DNA from: JABABV01 sp965222755
GTDB taxonomy: Bacteria; Bacillota_I; Bacilli_A; Mycoplasmatales; JABABV01
Assembly: GCA_965222755.1 (NCBI GenBank)
Contig: CBDCUK010000001.1
Coordinates: forward strand, 695,389 to 759,388
Direction: 5' to 3'
DNA: 64,000 nucleotides
The position numbers were made by a program, and so were the translations under genes. The notes under the pieces are model-generated. The model ran no database searches, was not told where the DNA came from, and saw only the letters and a program-made list of their open reading frames with translations. Positions 44,402 through 55,619 of this stretch are shown one piece after another. Each line of letters begins with the position of its first letter. Positions within the stretch are counted from its first letter, which is position 1.

Positions 44402-46256
44402 TATTAACGACCTCTTCTTCCACATAAGCTTCTAAAATATCATTAACTTTAATATCATTGAATTTTTTAATAGTGATTCCACACTCTTTACCAGTTGGTG
44501 CGATTTTGATATCGTTCTTTTCAAATTTTAAAGAACCCATCTCACCGCTATAAATTACAACACCTTCACGTAAAACACGTAAACCAGCACCTCTTTTAAT
44601 TAATCCACTAGTTACGATACAACCAGCAATTGTACCAATTTTTGAAAATTTAAAGATTGCGCGAACTTCAGCTTGACCAAGAACTTTCTCGGCAAATACC
44701 GGTTCTAGCATTCCTTTTAAAGCTGCTTCGATTTCTTCAATTACTTTATAAATAATTGTGTGTAAACGAATTTCAACTTTTTCCTTGATAGCTAACTTAT
44801 TAATTGAAGCTACTGGACGAACGTTGAATCCATAAATAATCGCTTGAGAAGCTTTTGCTAAAATAATGTCTGAATCAGTAATTGAACCAACACTAGAACG
44901 GAGAATTTTAATTTTAAAATCACTAACAGTGATTTTATTAATCATCGCTACTAGAGCTTCTGATGTTCCGCTAGTATCACTCTTAATAATTAAGTTTAAA
45001 GTTTTAATACTGTTTTTTTCTTTTGAATGATCATTACTGATATCCATTAATGAAATTGCACTATTATCTTTTCGTTGTTCTAAGAAACGATTTTTATTAC
45101 GGCGTTCAGTTGCTAAGGTTTTTCCAAATTTTTCATCTTCGAAAACCATGAATTTGTTTCCAACTTCAGCAACATCATTTAAACCAGTAATTTTTACTGG
45201 TGTTGATGGGAGTGCTTCTTTGATAGCTTTTCCATTAGAATCATAAAGATTACGGACACGCCCACAAACTCCACCAATAACAACAAAATCCTTAATTTTT
45301 AAAGTTCCGTTTTTAACAATTAAAGTTGCGATCGGACCCATTCCTTTATCTAAATGAGATTCTAAAACAATTCCTGTTGCAAAAGTTGCTTTATTAGCTC
45401 TTAATTCACACATTTCGGCAACTAATAAAATATTATCTAATAAAGTATCGATTCCAACTTCATTTAAAGCGCTTCCGCTAGTGTAAATGGTTTCGCCCCC
45501 TCATTCTTCGGGCATTAAACCATAATCAGAAACAGTTGCAGTTGTGCGTTCAATATCAGCATTCTCTTTATCAGTTTTATTAATAAAGACAATAATTGGT
45601 ACATTAGCAGCTTTTGCATGATCAATCGCTTCTTTTGTTTGTTGTTTTAAACCATCATCAGCAGCAACAACAATAATAACAATATCGGTAACTTTGGCAC
45701 CACGAGCACGCATATTAGTGAAAGCAGCATGTCCAGGAGTATCAATAAAAGTGATTAAGTTCTTTTTGTAATCAATTTGATAAGCTCCAATATGTTGAGT
45801 AATTCCTCCGCTTTCACCTTTAGCGACATTAGATTTACGAATTGTATCTAATAGCGTAGTTTTTCCATGATCAACATGACCCATAATTGTAATAACGGGA
45901 GGACGATTATGTAATAAATCTTTGTTTTCAACGATTTTTACATTTTCAATAAAGTTGGCTTTGGAAACTTCTTTAACTTTATTAATTAAATAGTCAAAAG
46001 ATTGACAAACAATATCAATTTGCTCATCGTCTAATAAAGTTCCCACATTAATAATTTGTCCACGCATAAAGAAGATTTTTACAATATCTGAAATTCGACA
46101 TTCCAAAATTTCTGCTAATTGTGATACTGTTGGTGATTCACTATATGTGAAAACACCATCTTCTAATTTTGATTTAACAGATTTAATTTGCGATTTTAAA
46201 TGATTTTGATCAATCGCTTTTTTGGTATTTTTACGTGATTTTTTTGATTTTGCCAT
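44394..46256 (-). CDS. infB: Translation initiation factor IF-2
   Basis: 620 residues, a short Mollicute form with a reduced N-terminal domain. G domain: GHVDHGKTTLLDTIRKSN (P loop), GGITQHIGAYQI (switch 1), DTPGHAAFTNMRARG (G3), NKTDK (G4), then domains II-IV ending in the fMet-tRNA-binding part. A TGA at 45498-45500 is Trp. It delivers initiator tRNA to the 30S subunit. Part of rimP-nusA-ylxR-ylxQ-infB-rbfA. Confidence 0.97.
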
Positions 46257-46274
46257 ATGTTATGCCCCTTTCGG

Positions 46275-46613
46275 TTAAGTATTTTCTGATTTTAAATTAT
46301 CAAGATTGTGTAATAAAGTTTTGATTTTACTAGCAATATTAAAGTCGTCAATTGATAAGACTTTAATATTGTAAGCACCAACCGCTCTACTGATCATATC
46401 GGTATTATAATCATTATTATAGAGTACTTTATAATTAATACATTTATTAGTAGCGCGCTTTATTGTATTATCGCTAGCATCACTAGCGATAAAAACAAAT
46501 TTAGCTTCACGCGCAGCAATTTTTACTAAAGCGGTAGCACCATAACTAATTTTTGAAGCTCTTTTTGCTAAACCAACCATATTAAAAATTTGATTATTAA
46601 TGTGTTGTTTCAT
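46275..46613 (-). CDS. ylxQ: L7Ae-family protein (YlxQ-like)
   Basis: 112 residues from the ATG at 46613 (RBS AAAGGA); an ATG 18 nt upstream is less well placed. NMVGLAKRASKISYGATALV and AKFVFIASDASDNTIKRATN are typical of the small L7Ae/L30e-like RNA-binding proteins between nusA and infB. It overlaps ylxR by 17 nt, so translation is coupled. Confidence 0.88.
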   Translation of the reverse strand: MKQHINNQIFNMVGLAKRASKISYGATALVKIAAREAKFVFIASDASDNTIKRATNKCINYKVLYNNDYNTDMISRAVGAYNIKVLSIDDFNIASKIKTLLHNLDNLKSENT

Positions 46614-46893
46614 CTTTGTGATCCTTTGCATAGTCTAATAATTGACGATAAAAACTTTTAGTAATTTTCATTTTCAAGGCACGATTTAAAAGACGTTTTT
46701 CTGTTATTTTAATAACATTATCAACTGATAATCGAAAATAAGCCCCTTTACCACCAATATTTTGTAATACATCAATTTGAACAAGTTTATCTTTCGTTTT
46801 CACAATTCGAAGCATTGTTTTTTTATCATAATATTTTTTATTTGAAATATCTAAACGAGCATTTTTTATTCGATTAGGCTTAATAGTCTTCAT
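46597..46893 (-). CDS. ylxR: YlxR-family protein
   Basis: 98 residues. MLRIVKTKDKLVQIDVLQNI and GGKGAYFRL fit the DUF448/YlxR fold (usual GRGAY). The N-terminal Cys of the family's 'RkC' is missing. The start is uncertain because the gene overlaps the nusA end; ATGs at 46893 and 46899 are both possible and no clear RBS is seen. RNA-binding, found in the nusA operon throughout Firmicutes. Confidence 0.83.
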   Translation of the reverse strand: MKTIKPNRIKNARLDISNKKYYDKKTMLRIVKTKDKLVQIDVLQNIGGKGAYFRLSVDNVIKITEKRLLNRALKMKITKSFYRQLLDYAKDHKDETTH

Positions 46894-48541
46894 CGTCATA
46901 ATATTCATCATAATCATCAGCTGAGAAATTATCCTCATCTAAATGTTTTTCGATTTCTTTAATGGCGTTTTCATTAGCCTCAGTATCAATATTATTAACA
47001 ATTTCAGCAGTTTTTTCAGCTTTACTTAAACCATCTTCTTCTTCAACTTCATGAGCTTTTTTGAAACTAGGACGTGGTGGGAATTTTGGTTTTGTAGTTG
47101 TTTTTTGTGTTTTTTCTTCAATATTATCAATTGTTTTAGCAGTTGCAACTTCGACAACAGCATTATCAACTTCTGGAGTTGGAGTTGGTTCAACTTTAGT
47201 TGCAACCACTTTAACTTCTTCTGCAACTTCTTCAATAATTTCTGGTTGTTTAGTTTCTACAACAACTGGATCTTTACCGTGCATTTTGTTTTCAATTTGG
47301 TCTTGACTAAATTCTTCTAAATCAACAGCATTAGCAACTTCTTGTTTAAAGTCGACTCCTGGTTGATAAACTTCCAATTTAACTGCACTTGGTTTTTTAT
47401 AATTATCAAGATTAACTTCTTGGTACTTAATTCCTTTTTCTTCAGCTTCGCTTAAACGCACAATAGTAATATTCTTACCAGTTAGTTTAGCAGCCATTGA
47501 GGCATTAGAACCACGTTTACCAATAGCGACTAAATAATTTTTATCGCCAACAACAACAGTAGCACCATTACTTGGGACAGTTTCAAATTTAATTCCAACA
47601 ACTTTTGCTGGTGATAATGATGAAGCTAAATATTGTATTGGGTCTTCAGAAAAGCGCACAACATCAATTGGTTCACCAGAAAACATATTACTAATAGCAA
47701 TAATTCGTTTACCACGTTCACCAATAATTGAACCAACTGGATCAACATTGTGATTATTACTACGAACAGCAATTTTTGTTCTTAAACCAGCTTTACGAAC
47801 AATATTAACGATTTCAACTGTTTTATCATAAACTTCAGGTACTTGTTCTTGAAGTGCTAATTTAATTAATTCTGGAGAAGTACGACTGGCAATAATTTGC
47901 GGCCCTGTTGCTTCTGAAGAAACACTTTCAATTAAAATTAAGATCTTTTGACCATTATAATATTTTTCTAAAGGATTAACATTTTCTGGTTTCATATGAG
48001 CAATTGTCTTACCATCTTTTAACATTAAGATGTAGTCACCACGAGAAGTTTTACGCTCGATAATTGCTTTTTGAATTTTACCTTCAAATTTCATTCATTT
48101 TTTATAAGTATTTTCACGCTCTAATTCACGCATTTTTTGGATAATCATTTGTTTAATATGATTAGCTGCTGTAATTGTGAATGATTTAATATTAACAGGA
48201 GCAGAGATAACATCACCAACAACAACATCTGGATTGATGCGTTTGGCATCAGCTAGCGGAATTTCAATGGCACGCATTGCATCATCACTAACTAATTTAA
48301 TTTCTTGTGGATTATCTTCTTCGGGATTTTTATCTTCAACAACAGTTTTACTGTTGTTAATGATTTCGATTTCCCCACTATTAACATCAATTTTAATGTC
48401 TAGTTCGGCTTCGGGATCAAAATTTTTGTGAAAAGCTTTTACAAAAGCTTCTTTTAAGATTTCAATAATCGTTGCTTCTTCAACGTTACGTTCTTTCGCT
48501 AACTCACTCAAAGTTTTGATAAAAAATTTTGTATTGATCAT
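46880..48541 (-). CDS. nusA: Transcription factor NusA
   Basis: 553 residues. N-terminal RNAP-binding domain, S1 domain near 150-200, and KH domains with VGSIIGERGKRIIAISNMFS and VAIGKRGSNASMAAKLTG. A TGA at 48095-48097 inside the KH/S1 linker is Trp. After the KH domains comes a long, low-complexity tail (Pro/Glu/Thr/Lys) ending in Asp/Glu/Tyr-rich sequence, much longer than in Bacillus NusA. Its ATG overlaps the rimP stop as TAATG. Works in pausing, termination and antitermination. Confidence 0.96.
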
Positions 48542-49047
48542 TATTTGTTCTCCTTAGAAAAATTGATTGCCTGTCTAATAAAAGTAGTTTCGCCATATTC
48601 TAGATAGATCTTTTTTAAGCGTCCCTTAATGTTGATTTCTAACATTAAGCGTCCATTAATAATGTCTAAAAGCTTACCTTGATGTTCACTATCATCGTTC
48701 ATGATAACATTAATATATTTATTCATATTATCTTTTAATTCATCAAGAGTTGAGATTGTTTGCTCAGCCCCAATACTGCTAACATCAATTCCAAATTCCA
48801 AATTTTTAAATAGGGGATTAAGATCTAAATTTTCATTTAAGATTCTAGCAATCTTTGTCGTTTGTTTAACTAGTAAAGAATTATCTTTAGAATTTTTAAT
48901 AACAACAAATAAAATTGGTGTTTCATTTTCGGGCATAAAAGCATTACGGTCAAATTTAATTTCAGCAATTTTTAAATTTTGTTCGTCTAAATATTCAACT
49001 AAGATATTATTAATAACATCAATTTGTTTTTGACTAATTTGGATCAT
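48541..49047 (-). CDS. rimP: Ribosome maturation factor RimP
   Basis: 168 residues. First gene of the operon. The N-terminal domain is divergent, but FGIDVSSIGAEQTISTLDEL, KYINVIMNDDSEHQGKLLDI and INIKGRLKKIYLEYGETTFI fit RimP, with the small Sm-like C-terminal domain. The N-domain 'v.SPGld.rpL' motif is altered (VSSIGAEQTI). RBS GGTGAGTG. Needed for 30S assembly. Confidence 0.85.
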   Translation of the reverse strand: MIQISQKQIDVINNILVEYLDEQNLKIAEIKFDRNAFMPENETPILFVVIKNSKDNSLLVKQTTKIARILNENLDLNPLFKNLEFGIDVSSIGAEQTISTLDELKDNMNKYINVIMNDDSEHQGKLLDIINGRLMLEINIKGRLKKIYLEYGETTFIRQAINFSKENK

Positions 49048-49172
49048 TAAACATCACTCACCTTATAATTTTAATAGAAACTATTGCTATAAAAAGCAAA
49101 ATAAAGAGAAGGTTACCCCTCTCTTTATTATTTCACATTTTTTAAATATTAGCGTAACCTATTGCTTGTTCT
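49048..49172 (-). promoter_or_regulatory. Leader of the rimP-nusA operon with possible attenuator
   Basis: A hairpin (AATAAAGAGA...TCTCTTTATT) followed on the minus strand by TTGCTTTTT lies at 49091-49130. The 5' end of the leader carries AAGCAA and GGTTAC, which can pair with TTGCTT and GTAACC of the hairpin and its flank, giving an exclusive alternative. This looks like terminator/antiterminator control. Confidence 0.55.
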
Positions 49173-49201
49173 ATTTTAACATATTTTATATATTAAAACA
49201 A
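49173..49201 (-). promoter_or_regulatory. Promoter of the rimP-nusA-infB operon
   Basis: Minus strand TTGTTT, 17 nt, TAAAAT preceded by TGT (extended -10). Transcription would start at about 49166. Confidence 0.65.
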
Positions 49202-49404
49202 AGTTTAGTTTTTGTTATTTTTGATATCGTATTTTTAATAAAATTTTTGATAATTAATTAATAATATAATTAAAATAATATTATCTTTATATTAAATTAT
49301 TTTATTAACTTTGTCAATCACAGTTAATAGTAAAGTTATGTTTAATTTGGACATACTATATATTACAGTTTTAATTTAATTTTTGGTAATCTTATTAATT
49401 TCAT

Positions 49405-49433
49405 TTGTATTAAGTTACCGATCCCGCTATAAT
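49405..49433 (+). promoter_or_regulatory. Promoter for the candidate small RNA
   Basis: TTGTAT, exactly 17 nt, TATAAT, the same -35/-10/spacing as the tRNA cluster promoter. 49202-49404 holds AT-rich sequence and nothing I recognise. Confidence 0.6.
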
Positions 49434-49439
49434 CCAATT

Positions 49440-49546
49440 AGAAAATCCAAGAGCACAGGATTTAATTAATTTTATCTGTTGTGTGCGGTGGGGGATAATT
49501 ACAAATCGCCTATATTTAAAAAAAGCATCCAATCAAGGATGCTTTT
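49440..49546 (+). ncRNA. Candidate small RNA of unknown family, about 105 nt
   Basis: A GC-richer island in AT-rich DNA, starting just after a good promoter and ending in a clear terminator (AAAGCATCC-AATCA-AGGATGCTTTTTT at 49522-49546). It contains GAGCACAGGAT...ATCTGTTGTGTGC, which can fold, and GCGGTGGGGGAT. There is no usable start codon or RBS. It is not a tRNA, and I do not see SRP, RNase P or tmRNA signatures. Confidence 0.5.
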
Positions 49547-49573
49547 TTAGTACAGAAATTTATATTTAATTTT

Positions 49574-50605
49574 TTATAATCAGTTATTTCAATCTCGATT
49601 AATATGAAAATCTGGTTTAATTTGTTTGTAATTAAATGGTTGTCCTTTAACATATTGAGCAATATAGTTAATATGGACACTTCTACCTAACCTTAATAAA
49701 ATAATTCGACCAGTGATTACAGTATCACCACTTGTAATTGATGGTATAGGAAATGATGTATAGATATGATTACCAAAATCATATCTTGATGGTAAATGAT
49801 CCGGACTAGTTATAATACTGTTAAAACTCTCTTTACCATTAATGTAATCTGGTATTAGACCAGATTTTTCTCAAAAAACACCTAACGCTAATGATAGTGC
49901 TCCTCTATCTAAACCGTTTGTGCCTTTTGAATTAACTCAATTATTGAATCCACGAGCTCATAATGTTTTTGAATTATTAGCAACTGGTAAACTTTGTACT
50001 TGTCAGTCATTAATATCATATGGTTTATGAGCCTGGTATTGAATATAAAAGTTAGCTGTTGCCTTAATTGAATTACTTAATTCTAAATAAGCTCCAAAAA
50101 ATGTCCCATCATCATTGACTGAAAAATGTAATGATGCAATTTTTGTTTTATTAACATCTCATTGATATTTTGTTACTAGTTTTGGAAATTTATTAAAAAG
50201 TTGACTAACAGTTGTTTTTCTAGCAGCTTTTTTTCAAGTGTTAATTTCTGAATTCGTAATTAGTGTTCATTGATTAATGTTGTATTTAATACCTGTGTAA
50301 GAGGCAGTGTAAGCAACAATTTTTTTACTTACCTTGTTAGTTACTGTCATTACAACATTTTGATGTTGACTGTTAAGTTTAATATTAGAAATTATACAAT
50401 CTTTAGCGTTTCAATTTTGTGGTGATATATTTCCAACGATTGTTTTAACATTTTTTTCAACCATTGCATGTTGAGCCCAAACATAAAAACTAACTTGTTC
50501 TATTCGTTGACTACTTAAATTAATATTGTTATTTGAATGATTAAAAGTCGCAGCTAAGGGTGAAGCAACTGATAACAGTGGCAATAAAGCAATTAATTTT
50601 TTCAT
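49574..50605 (-). CDS. Secreted protein with the Y-N/D-x-x-x-W module
   Basis: 343 residues. A clean signal peptide (MKKLIALLPLLSVASPLAAT) without a lipobox, so it is probably released or loosely held rather than lipidated. The first part, VSFYVWAQHAMVEKNVKTIV to YNINQWT, is the same module as in the lipoproteins. A second module ends YDINDWQ and the C-terminus ends NRDWNNWL. RBS AAGGAG. Transcribed in the same direction as pgi's upstream region but separated from pgi by a strong terminator. Confidence 0.75.
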
Positions 50606-50737
50606 AATTTTTCTCCTTATTATTACATTTATTTTTAATTGTATTTATATAAATATGTATATAAATTATAACTTTAATTATTGGTTTTTTCAATGTAATT
50701 AAAAAATAATAAAATTAAAAACCAAGCTAACAGGAAT

Positions 50738-50787
50738 AAAAATTTCAACATCTAACTTAATAACATTGTTAGATGTTGAAATTTTTT
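50738..50787. terminator. Terminator between pgi and the secreted protein gene
   Basis: Perfect 19-bp arms (AAAAATTTCAACATCTAAC and complement) around an 11-nt loop; it ends pgi transcription. Confidence 0.88.
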
Positions 50788-50812
50788 AATCTAGATTTTA
50801 ATAATTATTGAA

Positions 50813-52102
50813 TTAATATCCTGGCTTACCTAATAATTTAAACATGTTAATCTTATAAATTTCAACACCAGGTTGATTGAATGGATTAACACCAAGTAAG
50901 TAAGCACTCATTGCACAAGATAGTTCAAAGAAGTAAACTAAGTAACCAAAATGATAACTATCCATTGCTCCGATTTCAATATGGATATTTTGAACTCCTC
51001 CACTAGTGTGAGCCTCTCAAACACCAGTAAAAGCTTTTTGATTAATTTCGTGCATTGAGAATTTATGCAAGTAATTAATACGGTTTAAATCGCCATCAGT
51101 TAAAGGAATTTCAAAATCATATTCTGATTGGGCGATTGTAATTGTTGTTTCAAAGAAACAGCGTGAACCTTCTTGAATGAATTGTCCAAGAGAATGGAGA
51201 TCAGTTGAAAAGATTGCTGAACTAGTTAATAAACCAGTATGTTCTTTTCCCTCAGATTCAGCAAATAATTGTTTTCATCATTCACCAAACATATTCATTT
51301 GGGGTTCATAAGAGATTAAAAATTCATTAGTATATTTTTCATTTTTAAATAAATGATAACGTGCAACTGCATAACGATAAGCAAGATTGCTTTCTAAATG
51401 AGCATTATTTAATAGTTGCTCACGAGCATCGCTAGCACCATTAAAAATTGCTTGATAATCAGCACCACTACAAATTAGTGGAAACATTCCTACCGGTGTT
51501 AAAACAGAAAAACGCCCACCAATATTATCTGGAATTACAAAGCGAGGATAATCATTTCTTTTGGCAACTTCTAATAATGTTCCTTTGCTTTTATCAGTTG
51601 TGACAACAATTCTTTGATGATAATCTTTAAAAGATGTTTTTAACAATTGTTGTAAAATGCTAAAAGCAATTGCTGGTTCAGTTGTTGTTCCAGACTTTGA
51701 AATGACATTAATAGCTCAAGATTTTTTTGCTAATGATTTTGTTAATTGTTTTAAATAAGTTGGTGATATTGAATTACCAGCATAGACAATTTCCATTCCT
51801 TTATCATTATCAAATAAACCATGGATCATTTCGTTTCCAGCGCGAGCTCCTAAATAAGAACCTCCAATTCCAATGACAACTAAAACTTCAACACCAAGTG
51901 ATTTTAAATCAGTTGCTGCTTTAACCATAGCGCTTACTTCTTTTTTATCATAATCTTTTGGTCAATCACGTCATCCTAAAAAATCAGCTCCCTGATTTTG
52001 ACCAGTTAAAATATCATTATGTAATTTTGATATTTTAACTTGGTATCCAGATAATTGTTTTTCAGTAATAACATCATTAATATTTAGTTTAAATTTTTTC
52101 AT
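50813..52102 (-). CDS. pgi: Glucose-6-phosphate isomerase
   Basis: 429 residues. It interconverts glucose-6-P and fructose-6-P. Motifs: VVIGIGGSYLGARAGNEMIH, the sugar-phosphate loop ISKSGTTTEPAIAF, IPDNIGGRFSVLTPVGMFPL (signature 1) and HLGKPG-like end LLGKPGY. The Gram-positive short form. The start ATG has a GGAGATG about 17 nt away, rather far. Links the sugar imports of this window to glycolysis. Confidence 0.95.
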
Positions 52103-52230
52103 ATTAGTTAATTCATCTCCCTAAGAATTATTATTAATTAACTTTAAAGCAATTATATCATTTATTTTTATATTATAATTTATATATAGACTAAATTATT
52201 AATTATTTTAAAAGTAGGTGTTTTATTTAA

Positions 52231-52836
52231 ATGACAGAATTTATTATTTTTGATGTAACTGTTATTTTAACAATTGTCGTTTTGTTATTATGGTTTTGAT
52301 GAAAAAAAACAATGTATTTTCGTAATCTTTACATTAAGCATCATAAAGATAATTTAACGATTGATCATTGTGTTTTGAAAAAGATAGAAATATATAGTGT
52401 AGCAAAGCATCTTAATTGTTATTATAATTTTCAAAAAGTTTTATTATTTACTGGACCAGTAATTTTTTCTGAAGATAATATTAGTGCTAATGTGATAAAT
52501 AATGTTTTTAATATTAGTAAACAAAAACATTATTTATCATTTGATATTAAACATATTGTCTGTTTGAAAGAAAAATGGATAACCGCGAAAAAACATTATT
52601 TTGTATCTCGCAAAAGAAATCACGTGAGTAAAAACATTGTTTTTCTATATCGTAATTATATTTACCGTATTGAATTTTTTAATAAAGATTATTATAAAAT
52701 TTTAAATAATTTTCATAATTCTAAATTTGCGCTGAAGCATTTAAAACGCATTCGTAATAAATGTTATTTACGTAGTGATTACCGTCAAGCAATTAGTTTA
52801 ATTGCGCGTAATAATAATCGTAATAAAAAAAAATAG
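52231..52836 (+). CDS. Membrane-anchored hypothetical protein
   Basis: 201 residues. One N-terminal TM segment (ILTIVVLLLWFWW) then a basic (Lys/Arg/Asn/Tyr-rich) soluble part, probably cytosolic, with FNISKQKHYLSFDIKHIVCL and a terminal NNNRNKKK. It recalls the short anchored proteins with a PH-like core seen elsewhere in Mollicutes, but I do not recognise it. RBS GTAGGTG. It lies divergent from pgi and convergent with nfu. Confidence 0.7.
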
Positions 52837-52861
52837 TGGTTTTAAAAAACCCCTATTTTTT
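52824..52861. terminator. Bidirectional terminator overlapping the end of the 52231 gene
   Basis: Arms AAAAAATAGTGGTTTT and AAAACCCCTATTTTTT with one mismatch; the stop of the + gene is within the arm and the hairpin abuts the nfu stop. Confidence 0.78.
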
Positions 52862-53097
52862 TATTCTTCAATAACAATATCTAAAACTTCAGGAACTTCA
52901 TCTAACATAATCATTTTAATTCCATCGTTCATAGTATTACCAATTAAACCACAACCAACACAGGCACCAATCATTTTGACATACAAAATACCATCTTCAT
53001 ATTTAACGTATTTGATATCGCCGCCATCAGCTTGTAAATAAGGGCGCACAGTGTTGAGAACTTCTTTAATTTTATCGATTGTTGTTTTTGTTGCCAT
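52861..53097 (-). CDS. NifU C-terminal-domain (Nfu-type) Fe-S carrier
   Basis: 78 residues: IKEVLNTVRPYLQADGGDIKYVKYEDGILYV and the cluster-binding CxxC in GACVGCGLIGNTM. It carries a 4Fe-4S cluster to target proteins. It is the last gene after sufB and the folate gene, 3 nt after the latter, fitting a role in Fe-S supply. Confidence 0.92.
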   Translation of the reverse strand: MATKTTIDKIKEVLNTVRPYLQADGGDIKYVKYEDGILYVKMIGACVGCGLIGNTMNDGIKMIMLDEVPEVLDIVIEE

Positions 53098-53100
53098 AAG

Positions 53101-53682
53101 TTAACCTGCCTTAATTAGTTCTTTTTCAGTCATAATATAATTGATTAAAACGTCATGTTTTTGATGTGGTAATGTTATTTTTGAAATTTGAAAATCAAAA
53201 GCAACACCAATCATTTTAGTTGTTTTGTTATTTGCAAGATAGCGATCATAAAATCCAGCACCAAAACCAATGCGATTACCAGCGCGATCAAAAGCAACAC
53301 CAGGAATAATAATACTATCAATTTCATCTAAATGATAAATTGGGAGTTTTTTATGGGGAACTTTAATGCCTTTTCAAATTTTAAAAGGAAAATTAGTACT
53401 CATAATTTGGTGAAAAACAATTTTTTGTTTTTCCATTCTAGGGATCAAAATAATTTTATTATCAGCTAGTGCTCTTTTAATAAAACGCGTTAAGTTAACT
53501 TCTTTTTCAAGAGCATAATAAACAGCAATAACATTACTGTTTTTAATAATTTTCAAATTAGTTAATTTATGACTAATTTTACGACTACGAAAATAATTAA
53601 TTATTTGATTTTGCGAATTACGTAAACTTAAATAATGATGTCTAAATTCAACTTTTGAATTAAGTGTTGATGACTTAACCAA
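53101..53682 (-). CDS. 5-formyltetrahydrofolate cyclo-ligase
   Basis: 193 residues if started at the TTG at 53682, just after GAGGGTGACC; an ATG at 53706 deeper in sufB is an alternative. PGVAFDRAGNRIGFGAGFYD is the family's signature near the C-terminus and YYALEKEVNLTRFIKRALAD fits the N-domain. It converts 5-formyl-THF to methenyl-THF. It overlaps the sufB end by 8 nt, so it is translated with sufB although the pathway is unrelated. Confidence 0.88.
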
Positions 53683-55072
53683 GGTCACCCTCGATTTCCA
53701 TCGCAATTAAACGATTTAATTCGACTGCATATTCCATTGGTAATTCACGAGCAAACGGTTCGATAAATCCCATAATAATCATTTCGCGAGCTGAAGCTTC
53801 ATCAAGACCACGGCTCATTAAGTAAAATAATTCTTCTTCAGAAATTTTTGAAACTGTTGCTTCATGTTCAATAGCAGCATTATTATTAAAAACTTTGTTC
53901 GTTGGAATAGTATCTGATTTTGAAATATCGTCTAATAACATCGTGTCACATTCAACTTTTGAACGCGAATTTTTACTATTAGGCATAATTTGGACAAGAC
54001 CACGATAATTAACTTCTCCACCATTAGATGCGATTGATTTTGAAATAATTTGTGACTTAGTATTATTTGCTAAATGAATCATTTTGGCACCAGCATCTTG
54101 TTTAATATTTTTCCCATTAGCAACCGCAATTGAAATACAAGATGCACGAGAACCCTCGCCTGCTAATAAAACAGCTGGATATTTCATATTAATTTTTGAA
54201 CCAATGTTTCCATCAACTCATTCCATATTAGCATTCTTTCATGTCTTAGCACGTTTTGTAACTAAGTTATAAACGTTGTCAGATCAGTTCTGAATTGTTG
54301 TATAACGCATTTTTGCTTCGTCATGAACATAAACTTCAACAACAGCAGCATGTAGTGAATCTTTGGCATAAATTGGAGCAGTACAACCCTCAACATAATT
54401 AAGATCTCCAAATGCTTCAACAATAATTAAAGTACGTTCAAATTGACCGGCGTTTTCAGCATTAATACGAAAGTATGATTGTAATGGTTTATCTAATTTA
54501 ACGCCTTTAGGAACGTAAATAAATGAACCTCCAGATCAAACAGCAGTATTTAGTGCTGCAAATTTATTATCACTATAAGGTACTAATTTACCAAAATATT
54601 TTTTTACTAATTCAGGATGATTTTGAACAGCTTGATCAGTTGAAGTGAAGATTACACCTTTTTTAGTAAACTCTTCTAGCATATTATGATAAACCATTTC
54701 ACTATCATATTGAGCAGCAGCACCACTCAATCATTGTGCTTCTGCTTTTGGAATTCCTAACTTATCAAAAGTGTTTTTTATTTTTTCAGGAACATCATTT
54801 CAATCAGTTGCTTCACGATCACTAACTTTAATATAGTAAATTGTTTCGTTGAAATCAATACTACTTAAATCAGGTCCTCAAGTTGGCAGATCAGTTTTCA
54901 TAAAGTGATGAAAAGCTTTTAAACGAATATCTAACATTCATTGAGGTTCCTTTTTAATTTCTGAAATTTCACGAATTGTGGCTTCGGTTAATCCTTTTTT
55001 AGTTTCTTTGATTGATTGGTGGCCATCATTAAAACCAAATTCATAATCTTTGACTGGGGCTTGTTTATTCAT
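53675..55072 (-). CDS. sufB: Fe-S assembly scaffold protein SufB
   Basis: 465 residues, full length. It builds Fe-S clusters in a complex with SufC and SufD. Motifs include VWSGGSFIYVPKGVKLDKPL, NYVEGCTAPIYAKDSLHAAV and the C-terminal VSKISEEELFYLMSRGLDEA with GFIEPFARELPMEYA. Several Trp codons are TGA. RBS AAGGAG. In sufCDSUB operons it follows sufU; here three genes on the opposite strand lie between sufU and sufB. Confidence 0.96.
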
Positions 55073-55259
55073 GAAGAGTCTCCTTAATAGTTATAAATAA
55101 TAGATTATTATCTTAATTTTATTATTATAACATAATGAGTTTTCAGATTTCAGATATCTGCTAAAAATAATCAAGATATCTGAAATAAAGTTTTTAAAAG
55201 TGGTATTATTTATCATAAGTAGACTATTATAAAATATTTATTAAGGAGATGGAGTCATT

Positions 55260-55619
55260 ATGAAAAAAAATATCAAAAAATATAACTATCAATATAGTGT
55301 TAGTTTTAACTATTTATTTCAAGATAATCATTGATCACATTTCACAAAACTAAATTATACTTTTGTGAAAGTTGATCAAGGAATTAAAGTACTCGATGTT
55401 AATTTTATTGTTGATCGTAAAGGTTATGTGACAGTTCCTAAAATTGATTTAGGAGAGTTCAGTAATAAAATTTACAAATCATTAAAAGCACTAAAAATTG
55501 ATTGAACGAAAAAAGTAATTAAAAGCGTTTTACCAACAAATAAATTTAATGGTAAATCAGCAATTATTCCTAAGAGCGAAATTATCAATGTTGAAAATAA
55601 TGAATTATTAAATTGTTAA
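55260..55619 (+). CDS. Hypothetical protein, 119 residues
   Basis: Begins MKKNIKKYNYQYSVSFNYLF after a strong RBS (AAGGAGATGGAG). No signal peptide, no TM. Mixed alpha/beta, with DRKGYVTVPKIDLGEFSNKI in the middle. Two TGA Trp codons hide it from standard-code reading. I do not recognise it. First of three + strand genes inserted between sufU and sufB. Confidence 0.7.

Noticed and set aside
47026..47320. Frames on both strands inside the nusA tail
   Set aside because: Low-complexity Glu/Lys/Thr coding produces open frames in other phases; nusA is the real gene.
49405..49502. Purine-type riboswitch suggested by TATAATCCAATTAG
   Set aside because: The P2/P3 loops and conserved junction are missing and no gene follows on that strand; TATAAT is better read as a -10.
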